This document shows positions 42,301 to 54,300 of a DNA stretch of 64,000 nucleotides, in pieces; position 1 is the first letter of the stretch, and every line of letters starts with the position of its first letter. The DNA lies in assembly GCA_026874595.1 (NCBI GenBank), contig CM049309.1, positions 73,454,426 through 73,518,425 on the forward strand. The letters run 5' to 3'. Made by a program: the position numbers and the translations under genes. The stretch is from Sipunculus nudus (lineage: Eukaryota > Annelida > Sipuncula > Golfingiida > Sipunculidae). The notes under the pieces were generated by a model that was given only the letters and a program-made list of their open reading frames with translations, was not told the DNA's origin and did not search any database.

Positions 42301-45300
42301 TGAGCATTGACCATGATTTTATGTTTTTGCACTTGAGCAATGATCCACAATTACTAGTGTTTAGTGTGTTAAGGTTTCACAGGCTTGTTATGGGCTGTGC
42401 TGGTCTGACCATAATTCATTCCATCACCTGTGTCCACCTGGTTTTTTGTTTATCTTTAGCATCATGTAAATTGGAGCATTCATTTCCGCACAGGACTAAC
42501 AGTAGGTGAACCAATTTTCTCAGAGGAACAAAAAAAAGCTTTTATGGGTTTCCTATGAACAATTTTTATCATAATTTTAGAATATGTATTTTTGAGAGGT
42601 TCAGCAAGGGTAAACAACCTATCTGTTCCTGCTTACCTACAGCAGGGCAGGTTTTCATTGTTCATGCTGTATGCCATAATTAGCTGGAACGCGTTAAATA
42701 ATTTGATTCTTGATGTTTTAATCGAGAAACAGCTCACTTCAGTCTGTAATTTGTTGCTCTGGGCTAATCAGCATTTCCACAGAGATATACCAAAGGTTAA
42801 TTGACACAAATCAAATAAAATTTATCAACACTTTCCCTGTTAGCAGATTAAATACAGATTTGTAAATTTGTTACACCATAATTTTGAGATGGGGACAGTT
42901 TAAAAACATCTTTGTTGGACCATCTGTATGGTGTTGTACCATCAGCACAAGCAACCCAAAAGTTAATGTAAAGCGAAATGGTAGAAAATTTGATTTATTC
43001 CTCCATATATTCATTACAGCTGTTTGTATCTGATGCAAAATGGCAGTTTATGAAACCCACGCGAAAAAAACCTGTGGACTTGGGTGATGGCATGGAGTAT
43101 AGTTGGATGGCTGGTAATTGTTTTTGGGGAATGAAATGACTTACTTCATGTTACAAACCAGCATATGTAAGAGTGCAGTCTGTGCCAAGTCTAAATGCAT
43201 AAGGTGTCCATCTCAGCAAGAAGCATGAACCTTGATCACACGTTAAACAGCGTGGCTGCTGATGAAGTGTTTGTGTTATTGCTGTGATGGGCTCTGGTAG
43301 TGAATTAAGACTGAAACCACAAGACTCCTGTTGCACAAGAACATAGACAAATTTTCAAAAAATTTTTTTATTCAAAAAAAAAATTTTAGTATAAAAATAA
43401 AGTTTGGATATTCAATACAAATTGAGGAGACATGTCAATAAAAAAAAATGCATAACATTAGACTGCTAACATGTTGCTCGGTGAAATATGGTTTTTGGCG
43501 ATTGCATGGTATTTGGACCCCCTGCTACATACCAAGCTTACCTGTAGTTAACCTAGCGGTATATGTTTCTGTTAGTGTGCACAGCGAGTCTTGTGGCCAG
43601 TGTTGGCGTTCCATTAATTGCATGCTGATTGTGGCCTTACACCCAAGGTCCCCCTGGTGTGCTGGTGCCCCCGTTTGCCACCACTGTGCCTGCTGGCTAT
43701 GGAACCACACTAACCCCGGCGGCGTGTGCCCCACTGCACGGAGGTACGCCATTGTCGCCGGAGTATGGTAATGGATGTTGTTATGTTGCTACTCTCTCCT
43801 CTCACATCACCTGGCAACCCCAGCACACAGCTTCTGTATCAGAGTAATGAACTGCCGGCAACTGTGGTGTCATTATTAACATAAATTGATTACTAAAAAA
43901 GCGTTTTCTGTAGTGCTTATCTGGTATTTTGCTTCAGAAAAACACTTCTCCAAGAACTGATCATTTAATGAGTGACATAGGGAATCTTTTCCATGTTGAT
44001 TTTGTGTGGAATTTGTTTTACTGAACAATTGTGTGACCTTTCAGTTTGTCAGCATTTATATGGTGTGACATCTTGAAGTGGCTAATTCTTTCACCGCAGT
44101 TTCAATATGGTAAAAAACTGGCCTCCTGTTTGCACTGTTGAATTAAGGGGAAGTAAATCTGATGATGATAAATTAAATTCATCATTGAAGCCTCAAATTT
44201 TTATACTAGATATATATTTTGACTGGGAATAAACTTTAAATTATAGTGTCTATTTGATTACTTTAAAGCAGAATTTTCCGATATTATGTGGTATCTTCGT
44301 TTGGAGTGAGGCAGTTGCGGCTAACCTTGCTTCATATATGTGCTGGGGCTGCCAGGTTGTTATTATGCACTTAGTAAATAGAACATCCATGATTTGTAAT
44401 TTGTAATCTTTTCCATTTATGCTTTGATTGGCAGCTTGTTATGTACTTTGTGAGGAGGTAACAGTTTTTATTTGAAAACTATAGTAGTTCAAATATACAT
44501 TAGTTTGCTTATAATGCTTAGTGCTGTAACACATAAAAGGGGAACTTCACAGTCCACCAGTTCACTGCATAGTGAGAATAAATCTGCAGATAATATTATA
44601 TATTTATATATATATATGAACACACATATGACTTTCCTTGTGCACAAATGCATCTTAAGTTCATTTACCAAGAGCCTAATGGCAAGATTAAATATTCCCA
44701 AATGTCAAAATTATCCCATGAAATGGTGCCACCTAGCTGTTGGAAATGTAATTACTTTTCATAGGATGTTTAGTGGAAAATGCCAGTTTGAAAGAGTCAA
44801 TTTGAAAATATTATTATGTAAGCATGTTGATTTCACAAAATCGAAATTTAAAATAGCTCAATAACTCTGCTATTTGGACCAAAGGTAGTGCCCATATCAT
44901 CCACTAGGTGGTGCTTTTGATCAATTATCCATATGTCCATCCATACATTTTCTGACATCATTTTGATTTGAATACAATGAAATGTAAAGGCCTAAGTAAA
45001 GCAGCATTCAGCAACAGGAACAAATCGCTAATTTAATTTTGCTGAAATATTCTTTTGTTTATTACCTGGAAAAATGTCCATTTCCCCTATGTAAATTTGC
45101 CCCAGCCACAATTCTCAATAAACAATTATGAAATGTTCAGAAATATGCTGAATTCCAAAACCCTAAACCCAATTAATTAGCTGACATCTGAAATTGACAG
45201 GTTTCCAGTTAACAGCATCACCTGATCTGCAGCGACTGGCACATGGCACTGGCTGGGGTAAATTTACAAGTAGCAGGACAGGTGTGGGGCTGAGTAGAGG

Positions 45301-48300
45301 ACCAGTCTATTGGCATTGCTGTCAGTGTTTGATGGCCAGCCTCATATCAGCCTTACACGGGTTCTGTTACTAAACCTCTTGTGACTGGTCTATCACTTTA
45401 CATAATGAGGGTCTGGCACACCCGTTTTCCGTGTATTCGCCAGTGGCATGGATGACTCTCTCTCTCTTATTATCTGAACTTTAAACTTTAGTCAGGTTAT
45501 TGTTTTATATTAAATTCAAACTTAAGAAAATTCAGCTTGCTAAGATAATCAGCAAATTAGCTCCCAACTTCCATTTTCCCACATTTTCAAATTGCTTGTA
45601 TATTGTCTGTTTCTGTTGTATGACTGAACTTGTATATGAAGCGTTCCCATATTGCAAGGAACAGGCTGTGATATTTCAAGTATTGCTGCAGTTTACTTCT
45701 TTATTGCCACATCATTGGCTGTACCTGAGAAGTTGGTAAAAGAAACTTCAGCTATGAGGGTGTATGTGTTTATCTTACCTGTTTACTGACTCTAGACATT
45801 TGTTTTATGTGTATTTTTGAACAGTTTTGATTGATTACTTGGCAGTGAGTTTAACATTGTAAACAGTTTGTGGTGATTCTAACTTACTGGTCATAGTGTT
45901 GTGCCCAGGTAATGTGATTCATTACATGTAATTAATGAGCAAATTAATCTCGTTACAGCCAGCCTTCCTGTAGGTGCCTTACAACAAGGTGAGTTAGGTG
46001 TGTGTAACCCCGTGACACCTGCATACACAGACACCTCAACACAAAGCAAATCTTTTTTTTATATCAGATCCAGTCAGAGCCATCAGTAATTTTGTCAGAG
46101 CCACCAATAATTCTGTCAGTCTTCTTGCATCGATTGACGTACTGCCTGCTGAAGAGCAGGGTATTAGGTATAAAAGGGCTAATATCCACTCCACCAATTA
46201 TGTTGAAAGTCTGTATTCACTTTGGTTTACCTGACATTTGATCTGATGCTGACATTTGGTATTCTTTTACATTAAAGACAGGAAAATCAATTGGCCACCC
46301 TCTACGGTGGCTGCATTGTACTAGAGGCATTGACATTGTCTCATTTACTCTCATTTATGTCTATTTGCTGCTCTAAGTTGAAATATTTCAACTATTTTGC
46401 AGTGTCTGGGCTTGTTTTTCCTATACAAAGTGACCCCTGTTGCCAGGAAGTAACGTATGCATACCTCCTATTATACATAACTGATTATATATTTGTATGA
46501 TAGGTATTTTTAGTACAGATTTAATCTACCGTGAATCTGTCAAAACAGGTGTAACAGTACTACTGGCATTATTGTTAAAGTGGTGTCTTGCAACCACAAA
46601 ATGGGCAGTATTAATGTTCTACTTCATGGAATAGCGGTATAGTGGAAACATAGCATGTTTAAGCATTTGTTTTCATACAAGCTGGATTTATTGTTTATAA
46701 ATTTAAAAATAAAATGACGGTTTTTGTGTTGTGGTGTTGTTGATAAAGTGTAAATCCCTCAAAGATAACCTGAAATAAAAAGTATACTTTTGAATTAAGC
46801 TGGTATTAGACTCTGATTGACACAATTAAGCCTGCACTCTCTGTGGTGGTGTTGTGTTTATGTTTTGTTTCCTCTGTTATGGCGAATCACTTCAGTTGGT
46901 GTTTACATGTGGGCACATGTGCATAAAGAATTATTTCTGTACAATGACCATTCAAAGCACATGAAAATAAATACTTTATAAAAGCTGAAAGACATATCCT
47001 GAGAATACATATACTCATGCTAATAAGTGACAGCATAAACATTTGTTAAAGCTGAATGTCTGTTATTCTCAATTAGAAATAGTCAGTCTTTGTCATGCAA
47101 GATAACATTAATTGACAGGAGTCCACTTTAAATGGGAACTTGTCCCAATTTAAAGCATGTTTATTAATTTTAATAATGCTCTATTTGAACAGATTTTTGC
47201 CAAGACTTACAATTATCTTGAGTTCTGATTGGTTATAAAATTTGGGTGCAGTAAGGGCTATGTTGTTTATGAACCAAATTAAATGCTTTGACACAGGCTA
47301 TGCACCATATAGGCAAAAATCTGCACAAATCCAGCACTTGTATTTAAATTTGACCTCATTTATCATTGTTGCATAATTACTATACATGCTTTGGTGATGT
47401 GGCGGGAACTTTGTTCAGTGTTTGGTGTTGCTTTCTTTTTAGAACCACAACATCATTTGCCCCTTGCAGCAGCGGCCGCAGCCATGCCATTCAGCCTGGC
47501 AGGCCTGCCCACAGCTCCAGCAGTTGGAGCCGCAGGCCTGCGCTTCCCAGGGGCCACCAACACAGGCACTGTACTCTTAGTCTCGAACTTGAATGAAGAG
47601 GTCAGTACACACATCAGTTCTTTTACTTTATATTATTCTTTTATTATTCTCTATAATGTTGCACTAATATTTTTAAATACCAATTCACTCCATCAGTTTC
47701 ATTCAGCAGGGGTCATACCTGATTACTCCTGTTATTTCAAATGTTAAATTTGGCTCTTCCCTTATAACATGTAAACTTTTAATCTTTTCCTGTTTATAGC
47801 TTTACAGTCAGTTATAACTAATAGTTATTTGCCTGTGTCTTGTCTTATAAAACCTGTACGGATGCAGGCCGTTTTATCTCTGTGCCTGCATGTTATTCTG
47901 AAATGAAGACTTAAACAGGTACAAATTATATATAAATATATATATAGATCATTGATGAAGAGAGAGTAAACAGTAGTTAGGTTGTCCTGCTTGTAGAGTA
48001 CATATACACCATGATACTTTTCCGTTGGTGATTATATATGACACAGTATGATGGCAGAGTGCACCAAATGACACTTCTCCATGCACCAGGGACAGCTATT
48101 AGCGCAAGCATGGATGCTGGGAACCATTTTTGTTTCATTTTGGGGCATGCTTTTTGCTTGGTTTCTTTAATAACATTTGAAGCTGTTGCCTTTCATTGTA
48201 AAATTTCATTTGTGTAGTTCATTTTCCATTGTAAACATAAGGGCTTTGTTTAACCGACCAAATGCATGTGTTGTGTCGCTGCATGTTAACATTAATGTCT

Positions 48301-51300
48301 TGGCAATCTTTGTATTACCGCTGCCGTCAGTATTAGAATATTTATGGAAAATCTGTCGTTGTCACACTAATCAACGTCTATATTGTAGGGGCTAATCATT
48401 ACCATCACGTTAATAAATGTCAGCGTCTTTTGTACATTTGTACATCTGTAGCGGAAAAAGCCAACCTGAGCCTTGATTTGTAATCGGTAATTTTCACTGT
48501 TGATTCACACGTTGATTTTATCCCTGTTTTTTCTTGTTTCCCCCATTCATCACTGCGCTGGTGTACCGTGTGGATCTTTGCTCGGAAACTTCGCTCTTCC
48601 GCTCTGCTCTACCTGTTGCTCTCAACTATAGAAGGTTACGCCCGACGCTCTTTTTACCCTTTTTGGTACGTTCAAGCACTATTTATTTCATTTTCTTATT
48701 TCTAGTTAATAGTTGGTTAGAGCATTAAAAAACACCATAGTATTTATGTGTACTATCCACACACACACACACTATACACACGCAGGTCTCTCTACACAAC
48801 ATTGAACTAATGTAGCAATGTGTACTGTATATATGACTGATGCGTTGATTTGGTATGTCTGATACATATGTGATGTGGTGAAACCTGACTGTTGACATCT
48901 CAGAACTGTCTCATGAGTGTGTAAGCATTATTTTAGTTTTTTCTTTATATTTACAGACTAATGCTCTGGGAATCCTTGATGGGGATATTTTTTATGAAAG
49001 CTGAGAATATGAACTTCATTATAATTTATTTATATCAAGAATATGTTTTATATAATTTTAAAACATTTGTCTGTAATTTCATGTATAACTAAGTACGGTT
49101 TACTCTTACAAAATACAGAACACCTAAACATCTTGCTTAATTCAGTGAAACCCCTCAGTCATTTTTCTGATTATGTGTTTTGTTTCAAAAATGTGATTTT
49201 ATTCAGTATAAAAGTTTGAATTGTACTTGAATAAAGTTCTTTTTTAAAATTTTTGACAAGTAAAGTCTGAACAAGGAAAAACCTGGGGGGGGGGGGGGGG
49301 GGAGGAAGGGCGGGGGGACTTTTTAGAGTGTATGTTTACAATTCCAAATATTTAAAATGGAATATTTTGCTTTCTTAATGGGGAGGAATATTAATTCAAA
49401 TTAAACTCTCAAAACTGCTTTTTTAAATCTTTAACCATTAGTTTTGGGAAAGCAAATTTTTCATATAGCACCATGTGGAAAACATTCTTAGCTCTCAGAA
49501 TATGTACATCATGTTGTCACAGAGTATCAGAGCAAGAAATATTAAAGAAAAACCAAAACATTGTTTATACACACTTCTTGGGCAGTACTGAAACCTGCAG
49601 ATGGGTCGCTCTCCTTAGCATGAAGAAACGCTGTGTAGATTCTCATTCTCACACCTGCGGGTGCTTAGTTAATATAAGTGATGACACAGTCTGTGTAGTG
49701 AATGGCGTCCGTGTCTATGATGCCTATTTGTTGCTGCATGTCCTTCTAATTATATACTTTGTACATAGTGCATAGATATTTTGTTACCAGTCCTATGATC
49801 TCAGTATATCAGCCTGGTTATGTTTATGTACCTACATACAACATACGTTTCTACAGCTTCGTACCTTAAATCTTACAAACAAATAATGGATACATTTAGT
49901 CATGTTGTGGTAGCTGTCACACTTTGCTTGTCTGTCTGATGGCATCTGGCAGTGTCAATGATCTCTCTACCTCAGGAGGTCGGGTTTCCTGCAGGTGTGT
50001 TGTGGTCACACTTGTGCAGGACATGTAGGTTTTTGTTTGTTTTACAGGCGTGTATGGGGATGTGTACAGAGTCAAGATTATGTTCAACAAGAAAGATAAT
50101 GCCTTGGTACAGTTTGCCGACCCTACCCAGGCTCAGATAGGTCAGTATACCGAGTTAAGCTTGGATTCAGTAAGTCTTGTAATAGATATTGTAAATATTG
50201 TGCACTTATAAAACAAGCATTGCTGGGATATGACAGCCTTAGATTGAGTATAAGAGGCTTTGAAAAACCTTCAACTTGAAAACAAATTTGGTTATTTACA
50301 AACATAGGGTTTATTATTGTCAGTATTATTATCTCAGTTGCATGACAGGGCCATCTGGTGGTCGAATTTAAAATTAATAAAAAATCAGTCTTTCAGTGAT
50401 ATAAGTGTTACTAGTACAGTAAATAATGGTTAGTACAGTTCTTACCATCAGTAATATAACTCATCTGTCCTTTTGTTAAGATGCATAAATAATTATGAGG
50501 AGCTCGAGTGTATAAATCATTGTAATATGTAAAAGGAATGTGTAAATAACCTATTCTGCAGTTGTAAAAGTACAACACTCCAGTGAACAGAAGTTCCGGC
50601 TGCAGCACACTGAGGTATTCATTAGTAATAACTCACAGCTGAAGACCAGTTTAACATTGTATGATTTTAACTTGGACTTATCTAAAGTTGTTGTTATTTA
50701 ATATTACAGCCCTGACTCACCTTGATAAAGTCAAGTTGTGGGGTAAGCAGTTGAAGGTGAACCCATCAAAACATTCGGTGGTTCAGATGCCAAAGGAAGG
50801 ACAGCCTGTGAGTCATGTTTTATATGTAGATCAGTTCATAAATCAAAAGAAAAAAAGACCACCTGTAAAATTGGGATGCTTTAATAATCAGAATAAAACT
50901 ATTTAAGTTACCTGGCATTTCTTCAGGAATCAACAAAGCAGATATTTCTAATCTTAAAGCACATTATAAATTTGTTTGAAAGTTGCACAATAACAGATAA
51001 ATATTTTGTCTTAATTTGATAAATATTATGTTCTGCTATATGTGACAGTATATTTCAGTATAAATGTAATTTTACAACCCAAAGTATTGCATTTAGAAAA
51101 ATAGTGTGTTCTTTTTATTGTTCACAATTAAGTTGCATATTGGAGCCATTTGGCTTTTGCCATTCATTTTTTGGACACTGCTTTTAAGATCATAAACATG
51201 AATTTCATGCTTGGCTGATGCTGTTGTAGCCTCTGGTGGTATAACTTTCCATCTACCCATGCAATATGTATCTGTTTATATTTTAATATTATTTCATTCT

Positions 51301-54300
51301 TTTCCAGGATGCTGGTTTGACCAAAGATTACACAACCTCCCCTCTGCACAGGTTCAAGAAGCCCAATTCAAAGAATCACCACAATATATTCCCCCCTTCA
51401 GCGACCCTGCATTTGTCCAACATTCCGTGAGTATATCATTTTACTTGTTTGACACACAGAAATCTTGATTTATACTGCACTTCTAGAATGTGGAAGAACA
51501 CATGTGCAAGAACCCCCCCCCCCCCAAAAAAAAAAGAGAGAAGAAAAAAAAACTGGGTCTTATAAAATTAAACCCATGTGCAATCTACCTTTGATATGAT
51601 TAATTCACTTATTTTACTGTGAATCTCATGAAACTGTGTAAGTTGGATGGATTCCTTAATTTACATTATTTGTGCTAACAGTTTTATGACACAATTTTCT
51701 TTTTCACAGAATGTCAGCTTTGTTGTTGATGAATAGGAAAGTACATATGATTTAAAATTCAGTGCAGCAATGTACAGAGGTTTGTGTTCAAATGAACTTA
51801 AGCCAGAAGTTAGGTCTCTTTCTGCATTAGAAGTAATTAAATTTTATGTAGTTTCAGCTCATGTCTCTTCATTCTGAGAAGATATTGTATTTCGTGGAAG
51901 TACACAATGACTGGTTCTCATTTACCAAGAAGTATATGTGATACTGCATACAAGTACAATCCTAAATTCATTATTTTCTTACAGACCCAATGTTACAGAA
52001 GAACAGCTAAAGGAAGCATTCGCTGAACATGGAACTGTAGTGGCCTTCAAATTTTTCCAGTAAGTACTGTATTGCATCACTCAATGTCAGCCGAAATAAA
52101 AAAAAAATGACTTGGGATGTGCCTCATCATTAGAAGAACAACAAATCATGCTTACACTCAGGGAATTAATTGATGCTACATGTGCTGCAGTTATAATTAA
52201 TAATGGCAGAATGAAGCACTACAGCAGAAAGCATAGGATATATAACTGAGGTTTAATATTTCTTTTTTTTTTCTTGTACTGTTATGAAAGAACATAATCT
52301 CCAGGCATTACAAAAGAGAAGATTTCCTTGATTGCTTTCCTGTTGTTATAAAGTGACCTCCTTATATGTATACATGTAAGGAAATAAGGGTTCATACAGT
52401 AGACATAGATGATCTGCATATGTTTATACATTAACTGTAATCATGGAAAATTTCTATGGATAGTGTTTTTGTCCCCCACTTCCGGGGAATGGGGGACATT
52501 TGTTTTGGTTTGTCTGTCTGTGTGTCCTTCTGTCCATCAGGTTTTCGTTTCTGTGCCTTAACTTTCCTAAATATTATCCGATTTCATTCAGATTTGGGCC
52601 AGTGATTGCTCTCATGCATACCTTGGCAGGGATTTGTTTTGGAGTGTCTGCCTGAAAATTTATGATCAGCAGCTCAAAAAAACAAAACAAAAAATTCCCC
52701 TTCAGTTCCCAACCAAAAATTATGACATGTGGCAACATCTTCAGGGGGCAATGAAAACTAAAACACAGCCACTTTAAAGCAGGGGACAACGAGGCGGAAG
52801 TGGGAGATATAAATTCCATGAATTTGCATTTTATAGGTTAAATCATGGACTTTCATTACAGTGTTTATTTCATTCATGTTTCTTCCTCTAGAAAAGACAG
52901 GAAAATGGCCCTGATTCAGATGGAAACAGTGGAGGAAGCGGTACAGGCTTTGATTGTAAGTATGAGTGTCTGGGTGTCAAAGGTCATTTATATAGTAATT
53001 CTATTATTTACCCTAAAGCCTTGCATCCATTATAATTTATAGTTTATTGTAAGTGAATGCAGTTAAGCATGTAACCTGTAAGTGCCTGAAGTTTTGTTTG
53101 TCATGATTCTGTAAAATTATGATCTCTTATTTAAGTGTTAATGGCTACTTGATAATTTAAAATTGTAATCTGTGCATTTATTATTGAGATCCTTTATTTC
53201 AAAGCTATTTAGTCATGTATAAACACACAATTTATATGTTTATAATTTAAAAGGAAGATAGCTAAAAGTGTAAAGATGAATATTGAAATTTTCATCAGAA
53301 TGTCATTTACCTGCATAGTGAACAAAATTCTTACTCCACTGAAACCCTTTTAGTGACTGTTTATGTATATTAAATTGTAGTAAAAACAGTAATGTTAAAA
53401 CTTGATAATTGAGTAAAATTGATAACATTGACGTTTTATATAGATGTTTTTTTACTGATATAAACTGTGATCTTGGTGCCTTACTGCCGTGTACCCTGAT
53501 CTGTCTGTTTTTACGAGCTCTGCTATACTCTATGTAGATCACCCACTCAGGGTTTGTAGTCACCCTTTGATTTCCCTATGGTTTTGTTTTCATTATTTCA
53601 AGTCTACCTACACCAAACTCAATGTGTTTTTAGTCCTTTCTTTATTACTGCTGTTGCCGCAGGGACCATTGCTTCGCTGGGATGGACTAGGTGTTTTTAC
53701 AATTTTGAGGAAGATCACGTGCATTTTGCACTTGGTGACCTCCCTCAGCAGCTTGCAACCCTATTAAATATTACCAAGGGCAGCTTCTTCAGAAAATCCA
53801 TAATTAATATGTGAAAATATTTTTTATTAAAATATTTCACATATGGTCAGTTTTCTTTACATAATGTTTGCTTGGAGTTAAAAATTGGAAACGAATAGTA
53901 TAATATATTTGGATATTGGCTTAATGGTAACAATGATAAAAAAAAAAATTCTTAGATTTTTGGCAAAGAATTTTTTACAGCAATTCAGATAAATGTTTGG
54001 CAAAGGGATGAAATTTAATATAAATAAATGAAAAAAAAATAATCTTCTAAAAAGGCAAAAGGGTTAAAATTGCAAACTAAATTGTGGAGAAAACACGAAA
54101 AATTGGGAAAGGAATGATACTTTGAAATAAAGAAGTTTGGGTAATTTTTCCAATACTTCTTGAAGCTGTCCTTGACTGTTTCATATTTTCCACTATGCTG
54201 TCCTTGCAACCTTTTAGTCTCCTTCGTTTCCAGGCTCTGCACAACTTCGAACTGGGCGAGTCTCACCACCTCCGAGTTTCATTCACCAAATCTACCATCT

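Larger units (their letters stand above)
37170..43647 (+). other. PTB introns between RRM2 exons and into the linker
   Basis: Introns 37170-37747, 37800-38358, 38418-39484 and 39660-43647, broken by the exons listed separately. They hold G12 (38261-38272) and G14 (40753-40766) tracts and the 57-nt candidate exon. Nothing else recognised. Confidence 0.65.
43768..47442 (+). other. PTB linker introns
   Basis: Flank the 30-nt microexon and the 93-nt candidate exon. A 130-codon open frame at 44472-44864 includes an (AT)n run and looks accidental. Confidence 0.6.
47601..50047 (+). other. PTB introns flanking the 34-nt exon
   Basis: 47601-48631 and 48666-50047. The first ends in the CU-rich acceptor region. 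The second contains CA repeats (48755-48785) and G18 (49285-49302). Confidence 0.65.
50141..52472 (+). other. PTB introns among RRM3 and RRM4 exons
   Basis: Introns 50141-50709, 50808-51307, 51427-51984 and the first part of 52060-52891. A C13A10 run lies at 51513-51535. Otherwise featureless AT-rich sequence. Confidence 0.65.

Noticed and set aside
44472..44864. 130-codon open frame in a linker intron
   Set aside because: Includes an (AT)n run translated as Tyr/Ile repeats, and has no splice pairing or family likeness.
53662..53814. Third terminal exon for PTB after the CCGCAG near 53662, with a [13 protein letters not shown] peptide
   Set aside because: The resemblance to [10 protein letters not shown] is slight and lies in a frame that does not match the phase-0 junction; the in-phase frame stops after 34 codons with no PTB similarity.
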